A DNA stretch of 59,643 nt, taken from contig FN649741.1 in the NCBI GenBank assembly GCA_000310025.1, positions 4,522,737-4,582,379 of the forward strand. Direction: 5' to 3'. The position numbers and the translations under genes were made by a program. Numbering within the stretch: the stretch's first letter is position 1; every line of letters begins with the position of its first letter. This document shows positions 8,587-18,445 of the stretch, one piece after another. This stretch comes from Ectocarpus siliculosus (Eukaryota > Sar > Phaeophyceae > Ectocarpales > Ectocarpaceae). The notes beneath the pieces were generated by a model. It saw only the letters and a program-made list of their open reading frames with translations, was not told the DNA's origin and ran no database searches.

Positions 8587-10185
8587 TTATCCAGACGTAA
8601 AGGACTCGCGTTCTGAGTTTGTCAAATGCAACATACCGGTGCTGTTGTAATGCTGGATAGTTCTATGCTGCTGACCGGATAAACGCATCGAGTATGGTTC
8701 GTCGTTCAGTTCCTGATCATATCTCGACCACTCGGCACTATTTGCCAGTTGTATCATGATATTTTGTACAGGTCCAGTTATGCCCTGAATTTGAATGTCA
8801 TGCATCCGAGAAACCTTCCAGTTTTCAAAAAGTACTCTCAGGCTAACTGCGTTGGATGATACATTATTCGTTTTTAGTGAGTATACGTGGCCAAACTCAA
8901 TCTGAGAAGCGATTGGACCAAGATCTAGAGGAGACGCCGACTGGTTTTTCACAATCAACGATCCTGAAATGAGAGAAGGGTTTGCACCACCATTGTCTGT
9001 CCTTGCCAACTTTGGGAATCTGCCGCCGTTGATTGTGGTACTTATGTTGCTTAACGACCCACATGTCCTAGCTTGTCTCAAAACAAGTACGTGGTCGTTA
9101 TTGTACAAATCAAGATCCACGTGGTGGTATGCTAGACCTTGTCTAAACATTGTCGAAACTGGAAGCCGATCAATCTCATAATAAATTTCTCTTACATATC
9201 GGCTCATTCTAACATCCATTCCAAACTCAACAATATCCGAGTCAACACAAACCTTTGAAATCATAAGTGCAAAATTAAGATCTACTCTACATCGGTCATT
9301 CTGCAAGTTTCCTGTTACACAATTTCCATCATCGTCGGGTGCATAATCCACACCTCCTAGACCAATAAGATCTTCATCGCTGATTATAGGATCAGCTACC
9401 TCGGGGAAGCTGAAGAAACCATTGGCATTATCAACAGCTACCGTAGGACCTTGGTTTCCAATTAAGATGTACGGGTCATCGTCTGCACCGTGTAGCTCTT
9501 CATCAGGCACCAATTCAACGTCAGGATATTGAGCCACCATTGGATCATATGCATCTTGTATATGACCATCGGGCCTCGGTGCTTGACAGTTGGCACAGGT
9601 GGCGTTCGGGAGACTATCGTAGTAACCACTCGCGCATAGTTCGTGTGTCATCACACCGCAACAGCTCATCTGTTCGAGTGAACTGTCATCCAGGGGACCG
9701 TCGCGGCAAAACAAACAGCGGTCCTGGGCAACATTTTCTTCGACAAATCTTTCCATCAGTGTTTTGTCTACAGGAGACCATTTTCTATCATCACCAATGT
9801 CGATGGGATAATTATCACTATTCGCGTTCCCCTGTACCAATCCCCTGAGTCTGGAAATTAATTTAGTCGCAAACCATCTATTTTGATTGGGTTCCATGGC
9901 GGAATCATCGTTCTCCCCTCTTCCCCTGGCGGCATTGAATTTTTCTCTGACGGTTTCAACAGGTATTTCCGATATGGCAGAAATGGTTCTATTGACTTCT
10001 CCTTGGTTCCCGTGCAGCTGATTTGCTACAAGCTGTCGTGGGTTAGGTATACACGTATTGGAAAAGTACTGGCAACGCGGTGTGGCCTTGCAGTCACGCC
10101 TTGATTTTCCTTCGCATTCGGGTATTTCATCAGCGGGTATCTGTGGGAAGTCTGTCCTTCGAAGTGGGTTTCTGTTTTGGTTCAT
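8587..10185 (-). CDS. Cys-rich / RING-like zinc-finger protein, 532 aa
   Basis: Two metal-binding-like regions are visible. Near the N-terminus four cysteines are spaced in CEGKSRRDCKATPRCQYF and NTC (about residues 24-45). At about 157-198 there is a C3HC4-like cluster (CLFC...SCCGVMTHELC...CANC), resembling a degenerate RING finger. The remaining 330 residues are of unknown fold, acidic in the middle (DEELHGADDDPY). The gene is visibly more A/T-rich than its neighbours. A similar N-terminal cysteine module begins the gene at 26379, so the two may share a domain. Ubiquitin-ligase activity is possible but not shown. Confidence 0.65.
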   Translation of the reverse strand: MNQNRNPLRRTDFPQIPADEIPECEGKSRRDCKATPRCQYFSNTCIPNPRQLVANQLHGNQGEVNRTISAISEIPVETVREKFNAARGRGENDDSAMEPNQNRWFATKLISRLRGLVQGNANSDNYPIDIGDDRKWSPVDKTLMERFVEENVAQDRCLFCRDGPLDDSSLEQMSCCGVMTHELCASGYYDSLPNATCANCQAPRPDGHIQDAYDPMVAQYPDVELVPDEELHGADDDPYILIGNQGPTVAVDNANGFFSFPEVADPIISDEDLIGLGGVDYAPDDDGNCVTGNLQNDRCRVDLNFALMISKVCVDSDIVEFGMDVRMSRYVREIYYEIDRLPVSTMFRQGLAYHHVDLDLYNNDHVLVLRQARTCGSLSNISTTINGGRFPKLARTDNGGANPSLISGSLIVKNQSASPLDLGPIASQIEFGHVYSLKTNNVSSNAVSLRVLFENWKVSRMHDIQIQGITGPVQNIMIQLANSAEWSRYDQELNDEPYSMRLSGQQHRTIQHYNSTGMLHLTNSERESFTSG

Positions 10186-10299
10186 TTTCTTTTTCTATTA
10201 ATAATGATAAATATAATAAATAAGGAAATTGTCCAGATTCGTTCTTTTAAAACTTTGCGCCAAAAAAATATTTGCAGTGCCTAGGAAAGGCCGCGAAGA

Positions 10300-12045
10300 A
10301 TGTCGGTAGCCGGACCATACAAACACTTCGAGACGGTCACGCAGTCGTACATTGCAGCGTACGACCAAGCCACGGCTACGCTGACGCCGATCAGCAAGTC
10401 GCTCAAAAGACTGTTGGGTACCAAAGGCATATGCGTAGATATTTTCACCACAGGAGACAACGCCTTTTTCGGGTCTTGGAAACACGTACCGGTGCGATTG
10501 ATAACAATCGGCGAAACGAGCGCGGGCGTCATCGCTGTCGAGGTGTTCCTCGCACACAGCAAAACCATGAAGCATGTAACGGACTTCACCATCCTGGCTG
10601 ACCTCGCGACAGACGGCTTCTGGGAATGGTACCCGGCGCTAAACTACGAGTACATGAGCGAGCGGTTTTGGTCCATCCTTGGATACAGCCAGGGCGAAAT
10701 GGACGAGAGTCCAGACGCTTGGGTGGAAAAGATTGACTCCGACGACGCCAGGCGAGCGATGGCGAATTTCACAGAGCACTCGGGTAGCAGGGGCGCAGTT
10801 CCGTACTACCTGACGGTCAAGTACAGGCACAAAGATGGACACGTCGTACACATTGTCTGCAGAGGATCCGTGGAAGAGTGGCTCCCGGACGGAACCCCCT
10901 GGAGAATCATAGGCACGCATACGGATGTGACCGACATTGTGATGAAAGATTCCTTGCGTGCTAGGGAACAGTTTGTGTCGCGCATGTCTCACGAGATTCG
11001 TTCACCACTCTGCGCGGTTCTGAACGAGTGTGACCTGCTTGGAAACAAGTACGACCTCTCGGTCATCAAAGACTCCTGTACGCAAATATTGTACATCGCG
11101 AACGATATCCTAAGTCTGGACAAGCTGAAGTCGAACGCGATGGTGCTAGACGCCGAACCATGTGACCCCGAAGAGGTCATCGCCAGCTCCATCAAACGAC
11201 ACAGGAGGGAGTTTAAGAAAAAAGGACTGCGGTTGTCTTCGTCGATGGACGACATGCCACCGCTGATCTCACTCGACAGGGCAAAATTCAATCAGATCTT
11301 GGACAATATCTTATCCAATGCCTTGAAATACACCAACAAGGGGAGCGTGTCGATTGACTGCGGCTTCGACTGCAATAGTTCCATGCTGAGCGTGACCGTA
11401 GAAGACACGGGTGTCGGTATTCCAGCCGACGAACAGGGGAAAATTTTTGACGAGTTCTTTCAAGGAAGCAAGTCCATGAGAGGGATCGGTATCGGCCTCC
11501 ACATCGTTACCGTGTTGTCCAAGTTCTTGGGTGGAAAAATAGAGGTGGTTCGTTCCGAGGTGGGTGAGGGGACGACGATGAGGTTTGGTGTTGTGGCAGA
11601 AGTTCTGTCCCCGAGCGACGAGGAACAATCGGCAACCACCAAGACTTTGAGGGTGTTGGTTGTGGATGACATCGCAACGAATCGCAAGTATCTCGACCGC
11701 AAGCTACAAGGCATGGAAGACGCCGTGGGCTTGAAGGTGACCGAGGTTGTCGAGGCATGCGACGGCAAGGATGCTGTCCGGGTGTTCGAGAAATCTGACG
11801 ATCGCTTTGATGTCGTCCTCATGGACTGCCTCATGCCAATCATGGACGGGTTTCAAGCGACAAAAGAAATCCATTCCGTTTGTGACAAGAAAGAAATACC
11901 GAGAGTCCCCGTAGTCGCGGTTACCGCTAGCATCGCGGACAACATTTATCAACTGTGTCAAGATGCGGGTATGACATGCGTAGTTACAAAGCCTTTCTCG
12001 CCGGAGCAACTATACCAGTCGATAGAGAAGTCTAAGATCGCCTAA
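10300..12045 (+). CDS. Hybrid histidine kinase with PAS domain, 581 aa
   Basis: Domains in order: an unknown N-terminal region (1-90); a PAS_3-type domain (about 95-205; DGFWEWYP, YRHKDGHVVHI); HisKA with phospho-acceptor H231 (SRMSHEIRSPL); HATPase with N box (ILDNILSNALKYT), G1 (EDTGVGIP) and G2 (GIGIGLHIV); and a C-terminal receiver domain with phospho-acceptor D509 (LMDCLMPIMDG) and Lys in VTKPFSPEQ. It is a complete, soluble sensor that would autophosphorylate and pass phosphate to its own receiver. No HPt protein or separate response regulator is in the window, so downstream partners would be host proteins. Hybrid kinases are characteristic of EsV-1-like viruses. Confidence 0.93.
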   Translation: MSVAGPYKHFETVTQSYIAAYDQATATLTPISKSLKRLLGTKGICVDIFTTGDNAFFGSWKHVPVRLITIGETSAGVIAVEVFLAHSKTMKHVTDFTILADLATDGFWEWYPALNYEYMSERFWSILGYSQGEMDESPDAWVEKIDSDDARRAMANFTEHSGSRGAVPYYLTVKYRHKDGHVVHIVCRGSVEEWLPDGTPWRIIGTHTDVTDIVMKDSLRAREQFVSRMSHEIRSPLCAVLNECDLLGNKYDLSVIKDSCTQILYIANDILSLDKLKSNAMVLDAEPCDPEEVIASSIKRHRREFKKKGLRLSSSMDDMPPLISLDRAKFNQILDNILSNALKYTNKGSVSIDCGFDCNSSMLSVTVEDTGVGIPADEQGKIFDEFFQGSKSMRGIGIGLHIVTVLSKFLGGKIEVVRSEVGEGTTMRFGVVAEVLSPSDEEQSATTKTLRVLVVDDIATNRKYLDRKLQGMEDAVGLKVTEVVEACDGKDAVRVFEKSDDRFDVVLMDCLMPIMDGFQATKEIHSVCDKKEIPRVPVVAVTASIADNIYQLCQDAGMTCVVTKPFSPEQLYQSIEKSKIA

Positions 12046-12767
12046 TCTCCACACGCGCCGCCGAAAAGGTTTACAAAATTGGCGAAACATTTTTTTAAGC
12101 GCGCCCTCCGGTAAAACTTGTGCATCCCGGGGAGTCGGCTCCGAACTTCTGCCGTTTCGCGTCCGCAGAGGAAGTAGACCTCGACTAGGGTCTTACCAAT
12201 GGTCTTGTTCGTGGTCACGAGCGTCAGGTCGAACTTTCCACCCGTTCCGGGGATGCAAAACACAGCCGGCGTCATACACAGGTTGTCGATCCCGCGATCA
12301 ATGCAATGTGCGCCGACGGTTATTCCAGCACGGATGAAATACCTCAGATCGTTTGCCTTCAGAGAGACGCAGCCACACGCTTTGATTAACTCTCCGCTCT
12401 GATTGATTTGCAAGAGTCCCGCCAAGTCAAACGCCCCCCAGTCGTTGCTCGGCCCGGCCAGCATCGGACGCATCAGGTTGAACCAGCCATACTCGCCCTC
12501 CCACGTGTATGATTCGCCGTTGTTGTCAGGTAATATGGCACGCGCGTGGCTGAAGAATTGCCAGGAGCCATTTTTGCCACCAATTGTTGTCCACCGCCGA
12601 GTCCACGTCGGCCGATACTCGCCTTCGTATCGGGTGATTGGAAACTTGCACGGCTTGTGGAACGCCATGGAAAGCCAGCGACTGCGTGTGCCGTGTGTGA
12701 CGAGGGGGAACGGGTATTGTTTTTCGTAAACATTGCGCATGTCATCGTGGTACAAAAATTTGTACAT
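12042..12767 (-). CDS. Hypothetical protein, 241 aa
   Basis: I do not recognise this protein. It is rich in aromatic residues in the first half (SWQFFSHARAI, GEYGWFNLMRP) and reads like an all-beta fold; the C-terminus is basic and ends with cysteines (LKKCFANF, GGACGD). No signal peptide or TM. Its stop overlaps that of the histidine kinase by 4 bp, and its start is divergent from the RNR gene. The proximity to RNR is probably only due to genome compactness. Confidence 0.6.
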   Translation of the reverse strand: MYKFLYHDDMRNVYEKQYPFPLVTHGTRSRWLSMAFHKPCKFPITRYEGEYRPTWTRRWTTIGGKNGSWQFFSHARAILPDNNGESYTWEGEYGWFNLMRPMLAGPSNDWGAFDLAGLLQINQSGELIKACGCVSLKANDLRYFIRAGITVGAHCIDRGIDNLCMTPAVFCIPGTGGKFDLTLVTTNKTIGKTLVEVYFLCGRETAEVRSRLPGMHKFYRRARLKKCFANFVNLFGGACGD

Positions 12768-12837
12768 TTAACTTTGTAGTGCCATGAGCGTCCCAGGGGT
12801 CACAAAAATAATATCACATATCATCAAATCAAACACC

Positions 12838-15138
12838 ATGGAATCCATGTACATCACCAAGCGGGACGGGCGCAAAGAAAACGTTCTCTTCGACAAAATC
12901 TCGGCGCGCATCAAAAAGCTCTGTTATGGCCTGGACTCCAGATACGTCGATCACGTGGCCATCGCCCAGAAAGTCATCTCGGGCGTCTACGCCGGGGTAA
13001 CAACGACAGAATTGGACACGCTGGCTGCGGAAACAGCGGCGTACATGGCGATTTCACACCCCGACTACTCTCTGCTGGCCGGGCGGATCGCCGTCTCAAG
13101 TCTCCACAAAGAAACGAAAGAGTCGTTCGTCGAGACAATGGCTGACCTACATGATTATGGGATGGTCGCCGATGACGTGCACGCCGCCATCCAGGACAAC
13201 GCGCACCTTCTGGACGGCGCGATCGACTACGGCAAAGATTTGGAGTACGATTTCTTTGCTTTCAAAACACTTGAGAAATCTTACCTTCTCAAGATCGATG
13301 GCAACATCGTGGAACGAATTCAGCACATGTTGATGCGAGTGGCCGTCGGGATTCACAAGGATGACATAGAGAGCGTGCTCGATACGTACACCGAATTGAG
13401 TGAGCGCTGGATGACACATGCCACCCCGACGCTCTTCAACGCCGGTACCGTCAACAACCAGCTGAGCTCGTGCTTTCTCCTGGCCATGCAAGACGATTCC
13501 GTGGATGGTATTTACGACACGCTCAAACAGACGGCGAAGATCTCTAAATTCGCGGGAGGGATCGGTCTCTCCGTCTCCAACATACGAGCCAAGGGTTCGT
13601 ACATCAAAGGCACAAATGGGGTCAGTGACGGCATAGTGCCCCTCCTGCGATGCTTCGAGTCCACCGCCAGGTTCATCAATCAGGCCGGGCGCCGAAAGGG
13701 GTCGTTCGCCATGTATTTGGAAATGTGGCACGCCGACATACTGGAGTTCCTGGACTTGAAAAAGAACAACGGCAACGAGCTCATGAGAGCGCGCGATCTC
13801 TTCTATGGGCTGTGGGTCTCCGACTTGTTCATGCACCGAGTCAAGGCCGACGGCGATTGGACGCTTCTCTCTCCGTCCGACGCCCCGGACCTCATCGATC
13901 TCCACGGCGCCGACTTCGACCGAGCCTACGAGAAATACGAATCCGACGGCATCGGCAAGACAATCAAGGCTCGGACGCTCTTCGCGAAGGTGGTGGAGTC
14001 TCAGATAGAGACAGGGGGGCCGTACTATTTGTTCAAAGACTCGTGCAATGCCAAGAGCAACCAGCAGCATCTTGGTACCATCCGCTCGTCGAACCTCTGT
14101 GCAGAGGTGATTCAATACTCGTCCAAGGAGGAGATTGCCGTCTGCAACCTGGCGAGCATCAATCTCGTGAGGCACGTGAAGCCGGACAAGACGTTCGACT
14201 TCGAGCGTCTTCACAAGACGGCCAAACAGGCGATCAAGAACCTCAACAAGGTGATTGATGCCAACTTTTACCCCCTCGAGGAATGCAGCTTGTCCAACAT
14301 GAAGCACCGCCCCTGCGGGCTGGGCGTTCAGGCACTGCACGACGTCTTCATGGTGATGGGATTCCCCTTTGAGTCAGAGGAGGCAGCGACGCTGAACAAA
14401 CAGATTTTCGAGACGATCTATCACGGGAGCGTAGAAGCGTCCATCGAACGGGCCAAGATCGACGGGCCGTACGAGAGTTTTCAGGGGTCACCCGCGTCGT
14501 TCGGGAAGCTCCAGTTTGACCTTTGGGGTCACGAGGTGGACGACTCCCGCCACGACTGGACGAAGATCAGGGGCGACCTGAAAACATATGGGATGCGCAA
14601 CAGTCTTCTCACAGCTCTGATGCCGACGGCGAGTTCTGCGTCATTCTGCTCCGGTGGCACAGAGGCTGCCGAATGTTCAACGGCCGTGCTGTACAACAGG
14701 CGTGTTTTGAGTGGGGAATTTCCCATTGTCAACAAGTATCTGATCAGAGAGCTTATCAAACTAGGCCTCTGGGATGGTGAAATGAAGAACGCCATTATTC
14801 GCGGTGGTGGCAGCGTTCAGGGGATCGAGTCCATCCCGGAGAAGACGCGCATGCTTTTCAAAAACGTGTGGGAGGTTTCCCAGAAGGCTGTCATTGAACA
14901 AGCTGCTGCGAGGGGCCCTTACATCGATCAGTCGCAAAGCATGAACATCTTCTTCGAGAGGCCCACCGTGGCCAAGATTTCGTCTGCTCTGTTTTATGGG
15001 TGGAAGCTCGGTTTGAAAACCGCGAGCTACTACGTCAGGAGTAGGCCTGTCGCGGACCCTGTTCAGTTTACCGTTTCTCCTGAAGAACCGGTCGGTGATG
15101 AAGAAGATGACAAGGAGTGTTTGGACTGTAGCGCCTGA
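12838..15138 (+). CDS. Ribonucleoside-diphosphate reductase large subunit (class I), 766 aa
   Basis: The protein begins with an ATP-cone (MYITKRDGRKENVLFDKI), the allosteric activity site. It continues into the ten-stranded barrel with NNQLSSCFLL (redox cysteine), NLCAEVIQYS (thiyl-radical cysteine), VCNLASINL, and LMPTASSASF in the phosphate-binding region. It ends with a CxxC-like redox tail (ECLDCSA). The enzyme reduces NDPs to dNDPs for viral DNA synthesis and needs a small subunit, which is not in this window. I chose 12838 because the ATP-cone starts there and an A/T-rich leader precedes it; an in-frame ATG at 12784 would add 18 residues. Length is normal for the family. Confidence 0.96.
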   Translation: MESMYITKRDGRKENVLFDKISARIKKLCYGLDSRYVDHVAIAQKVISGVYAGVTTTELDTLAAETAAYMAISHPDYSLLAGRIAVSSLHKETKESFVETMADLHDYGMVADDVHAAIQDNAHLLDGAIDYGKDLEYDFFAFKTLEKSYLLKIDGNIVERIQHMLMRVAVGIHKDDIESVLDTYTELSERWMTHATPTLFNAGTVNNQLSSCFLLAMQDDSVDGIYDTLKQTAKISKFAGGIGLSVSNIRAKGSYIKGTNGVSDGIVPLLRCFESTARFINQAGRRKGSFAMYLEMWHADILEFLDLKKNNGNELMRARDLFYGLWVSDLFMHRVKADGDWTLLSPSDAPDLIDLHGADFDRAYEKYESDGIGKTIKARTLFAKVVESQIETGGPYYLFKDSCNAKSNQQHLGTIRSSNLCAEVIQYSSKEEIAVCNLASINLVRHVKPDKTFDFERLHKTAKQAIKNLNKVIDANFYPLEECSLSNMKHRPCGLGVQALHDVFMVMGFPFESEEAATLNKQIFETIYHGSVEASIERAKIDGPYESFQGSPASFGKLQFDLWGHEVDDSRHDWTKIRGDLKTYGMRNSLLTALMPTASSASFCSGGTEAAECSTAVLYNRRVLSGEFPIVNKYLIRELIKLGLWDGEMKNAIIRGGGSVQGIESIPEKTRMLFKNVWEVSQKAVIEQAAARGPYIDQSQSMNIFFERPTVAKISSALFYGWKLGLKTASYYVRSRPVADPVQFTVSPEEPVGDEEDDKECLDCSA

Positions 15139-15171
15139 GGTTAGAACAAGGATGACCCTCGTCTGAAAGAC

Positions 15172-15600
15172 ATGAGAAAGATTGTCACTTCTCCGACGTC
15201 GAGCGGCTACACGTACAACTACAATTCAAATCCGCGCCTGGCAAAAAGAACGAGCGAGGTCGTGCACGTGGCGAACGGATTCTACGGCCCGTTCTCCGCG
15301 TACTCCAATGTCGCTTTCTCTTCGAGCATGAAAAGTGTCCGCGTGAGCGTTCTCCCGCTGACATCGACGTCGTCTCGCATGTTTTGGACTTTGGGGCGCG
15401 ACTTCATGCTTCACGACTTGGGGGATGTGGTCGCGCGTCGAATTATGCATCAGACCATCGCCGAAGACGCGGCCGTTCTCGCGAAAATGTCAACAAAGAA
15501 ACCCGGTGGCCGAAAGCAACGACTTTCGACGTTCGACTGGATTATCGCCAAGTACAGGAGGAGCGTCGCCATCAGCTTTCTTTCCGAGACAGTATCTTGA
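15172..15600 (+). CDS. Hypothetical basic protein, 142 aa
   Basis: I do not recognise this protein. It is basic and serine-rich, with an aromatic N-terminus (GYTYNYNSNPRLAKR) and a Lys/Arg patch late on (STKKPGGRKQRLS). No TM or signal peptide. It starts 34 bp after the RNR stop, and its 3' end overlaps the convergent phytochrome-kinase gene by 29 bp. Strong basicity could mean DNA or virion binding; that is inference only. Confidence 0.55.
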   Translation: MRKIVTSPTSSGYTYNYNSNPRLAKRTSEVVHVANGFYGPFSAYSNVAFSSSMKSVRVSVLPLTSTSSRMFWTLGRDFMLHDLGDVVARRIMHQTIAEDAAVLAKMSTKKPGGRKQRLSTFDWIIAKYRRSVAISFLSETVS

Positions 15601-18364
15601 TGCAGGTCTGCTCCAACGCCTTCATCGACATCGGTTTCGGTAGCACATCGTCCATGCCAGCATCCAACAGTTCTTTTTTTGTGGAGTCGGTGCTGTCCGC
15701 CGTGAACCCGAAGATGGGTATTTTTTCCAGACCCTCCTGAGCCTCGGTGTGCCGGATGAACTGCGTTGCTTCCTTGCCGCTCATGACAGGCATGTGATGA
15801 TCCATCAAAATTCCTAAAATTTGTTTCCCGCTTTCTCGCATACGCTTGATTTCTTCGATGCACAAGCGTCCGTCGGCGAAGTCCTCAACCAATGGTACAG
15901 CACCGGTCGTCTTGCGGAAAGCGACCTTGACCAGCCGGGACGCCAGCCGACGGTTGACGGTGTTGTCATCGACCACAAAAAATACGTCTTCGGCTTCCGG
16001 TACACCTTGCACCGTGCTCTCGTCTGCGACAACGACTTGCGCGGGCAGCATGACGGAGACTATCGTCCCTTTTGAGACAGTCGACGCGATGCCAATGCTA
16101 CCGTTCAATTCGAAAACGTTTGCGATGCACCTGTAGACACCGACGCCGATGCCTTGGTGAGAGTTGGTGACGGTGGTCGTTGTTCTTGAGCTGTCGTTGA
16201 ACGCCAGCACGTTGTCGACCATGTCTCTGTGAATGCCGCAACCTGGGTCTTGGACGCTGAACGTATACCACCAATCGGAATCCGAGATGTTGGAGGTGTC
16301 TTCGGAGTTTCGAATGTTTCTGTGAGCATACTTTCTCGTTCTGCTCTTCCAGGCCATGGTAGCCTCGCGGTGCGTCGAGCAGCACGACAGAGACAGGTGC
16401 GTAGGCTTGACCATGGATCCCGCGCTCGTGGAATTGTCGATGATGCCACAGATAGTTTTGTGAAGCAGATCGGCGTCGACCATCACACGAGTGTAATTCT
16501 CGGGAACTGTGATGGTCACGGTCAGGTTGTTGTTTCCCGCATACTTTTCCGCGAGAGAATCGACAAAACGTTCCAAACATACACTCTCGATTTTCCGGTG
16601 CGCGCGTCCACTGGCGGCGGTCAGGACGCTCTCGACAACCTTCGAGATCGTGTCGAGGCACTCGAGGCCATACCCCAGTTGTTGTTGCAGATCGGCGTTT
16701 CCGATGGACTGTTCTTCGGAGAGCAGAGTGAGAACGCTTGATACGCCGTGCAGCGGCGTCTTGAGTTCGTGTGATAAGTGGGAAATGAGCGCGGCGTCGA
16801 GGGATACCGGCGTTTTCTCGGTATCGTACCTCACACACCCGTCGCCTCTTTCTAAAACAAGAGCTTTGGTTCTGTCGGCGAAGAACTTGGTGGTGGATAC
16901 GAGGATGTCGATCCGAGACGAGAGGTACGTGGCCATCTCTCGGTCCTGTGCGTTCCACTGGTTGAGTCTGTCAGCACCGGACTGGATGTATCTCTCGAAG
17001 GACCCTCTCGGTCCCGGGACGCCATCGGGGCGCATCATCTTCACGTGGGTCGGATCGCCGGCCCATGCTTTATCGCAGGGGGTGCTCTTTCGCACGAAAA
17101 CAACCGAGAGGTTACCGTGGATGATGCCGAGGACACCGCGCGAGGGTCGATCGATTTCTTCCAGACACCAGTCTTTCCCAAACGCATTTCTCGATACGCG
17201 ATCCAGATCGGTGCCGGAGAGCACGAGGTCGGCATCTCCCCAATGCTTGACCTTCTTGTGGCCGAGCCTGATGGAGACGCAGTCACTCTCCATCAGTCGA
17301 AGCAGGTCCGGGGCATTTTCCGCGAAGAAGCCGAGGAGGTCGCCTGCGGAGAGACCCTTGTCCACGATAGCCGACAGAGCCGTCTGACGCCTGGCACTCG
17401 TGGCGCTCTGTATGTTTGACAAACACACGGAGACCTGTGCGCTCAGATTCTCGAAGTAGCCTATCTCTCGTCCGGTTGGGTGTACTACTGAGCCTCCGTA
17501 AGAGTGGAAACACAGCAGGCCCCACAGCTCGTTGTTGACGACGATACCTATCGAGAGAGAGGAACGCACCCCCATGTTTTGCATGTAGCTCCTGTGGATA
17601 GGGTGGCTGGAGCGCAGTATGCACTTGGACGTATCCATATCCCTATCACCGACTATCTCCACGGGAGAGAGGTCGTTGTCGAACATCACGCACACGGGGC
17701 GGATGAGAAACATCTGTCTGGCCGGCAGGGGAATGTCCGACTCGGGGAAAAACGTATTCAAATAGGGATCGAGGGTCTCCGCGACCGAAGGTTTGATGGC
17801 TTCGTACACGACCTTCCCCGAGAGATCCTCTTGGAACTGGTAAACCATGGATCGATCGTAGTCGACCGATGCGGTCACAGCCGCACAAGCCGCCTCGAAG
17901 AGCGCGGCCTGTTCCGTGTGCACAAGAAGCGCACATAGGTCACCACCGTGTCCCATGTCAAACGCTTCCAGTGGCGAGTTGTCATCCGGAAAAACTTCAA
18001 ACACGAGACCGTCCGTCGTCCGCGAGGCTGTCACGAGATACCTCCTCTTGTGTGGACTGTCACAGGTGTACGAGCAGCGCGCCGACCGGTTCCCGAGGTG
18101 CCGTTGGAACAATGCCGATATCCGATCGGCGAAGCTTTCGCTGAAACAATCTGGGACGCACTTTCCGACGAAGAGGTGTGGGTCTCTTCGCACTGCTGGC
18201 AGGGAGAACGGCGCGTCACCGATGTTCGACGACACGTTGCGTATTTGCAGGCGCATGCTGTCTCTCTTGAAGTGGGTGCAGACCAAGAAGCCTTCGCTCT
18301 GTATCTCTGCGATCTTGGCGAGATCGAGGAGGTCGCAATCCGACGCCCGGTCCGTCATCTTCAT
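15572..18364 (-). CDS. Phytochrome-type hybrid histidine kinase, 930 aa
   Basis: A full photosensory core is visible: an N-terminal PAS with a cysteine in EGFLVC near residue 28; a GAF domain with the DIP motif (FPESDIPLPAR) and conserved His pair in HPIHRSYMQNMGV; and a PHY domain with the tongue motif (WAGDP...PRGSFERY). The plant-type GAF cysteine is absent (HPIH), so a bilin would attach, if at all, through the N-terminal Cys as in bacteriophytochromes. Output: HisKA with H532 (SHLSHELKTPL), HATPase (IIDNSTSAG, VQDPGCGI, GIGVGV), and a receiver with D855 (LMDHHMPVMSG) and PKP. It is likely a light-regulated kinase. EsV-1-like viruses are known to carry phytochrome-like kinases. Confidence 0.93.
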   Translation of the reverse strand: MKMTDRASDCDLLDLAKIAEIQSEGFLVCTHFKRDSMRLQIRNVSSNIGDAPFSLPAVRRDPHLFVGKCVPDCFSESFADRISALFQRHLGNRSARCSYTCDSPHKRRYLVTASRTTDGLVFEVFPDDNSPLEAFDMGHGGDLCALLVHTEQAALFEAACAAVTASVDYDRSMVYQFQEDLSGKVVYEAIKPSVAETLDPYLNTFFPESDIPLPARQMFLIRPVCVMFDNDLSPVEIVGDRDMDTSKCILRSSHPIHRSYMQNMGVRSSLSIGIVVNNELWGLLCFHSYGGSVVHPTGREIGYFENLSAQVSVCLSNIQSATSARRQTALSAIVDKGLSAGDLLGFFAENAPDLLRLMESDCVSIRLGHKKVKHWGDADLVLSGTDLDRVSRNAFGKDWCLEEIDRPSRGVLGIIHGNLSVVFVRKSTPCDKAWAGDPTHVKMMRPDGVPGPRGSFERYIQSGADRLNQWNAQDREMATYLSSRIDILVSTTKFFADRTKALVLERGDGCVRYDTEKTPVSLDAALISHLSHELKTPLHGVSSVLTLLSEEQSIGNADLQQQLGYGLECLDTISKVVESVLTAASGRAHRKIESVCLERFVDSLAEKYAGNNNLTVTITVPENYTRVMVDADLLHKTICGIIDNSTSAGSMVKPTHLSLSCCSTHREATMAWKSRTRKYAHRNIRNSEDTSNISDSDWWYTFSVQDPGCGIHRDMVDNVLAFNDSSRTTTTVTNSHQGIGVGVYRCIANVFELNGSIGIASTVSKGTIVSVMLPAQVVVADESTVQGVPEAEDVFFVVDDNTVNRRLASRLVKVAFRKTTGAVPLVEDFADGRLCIEEIKRMRESGKQILGILMDHHMPVMSGKEATQFIRHTEAQEGLEKIPIFGFTADSTDSTKKELLDAGMDDVLPKPMSMKALEQTCIKILSRKES

Positions 18365-18445
18365 TTCAGTATATTGTTGTATCTGATTTTATTTGTCTGT
18401 AAATTTCTGCGCGCCTTGCTTGACCTTGCCACAACAGACCTGACG

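Noticed and set aside
13147-14340. 397-codon frame antisense to RNR
   Set aside because: It is a shadow of the strongly conserved RNR coding sequence; the translation has no domain and no promoter.
17948-18445. N-terminal extension of the RFC gene
   Set aside because: The extension is antisense to the phytochrome kinase, and the RFC box starts exactly at the ATG at 18446.
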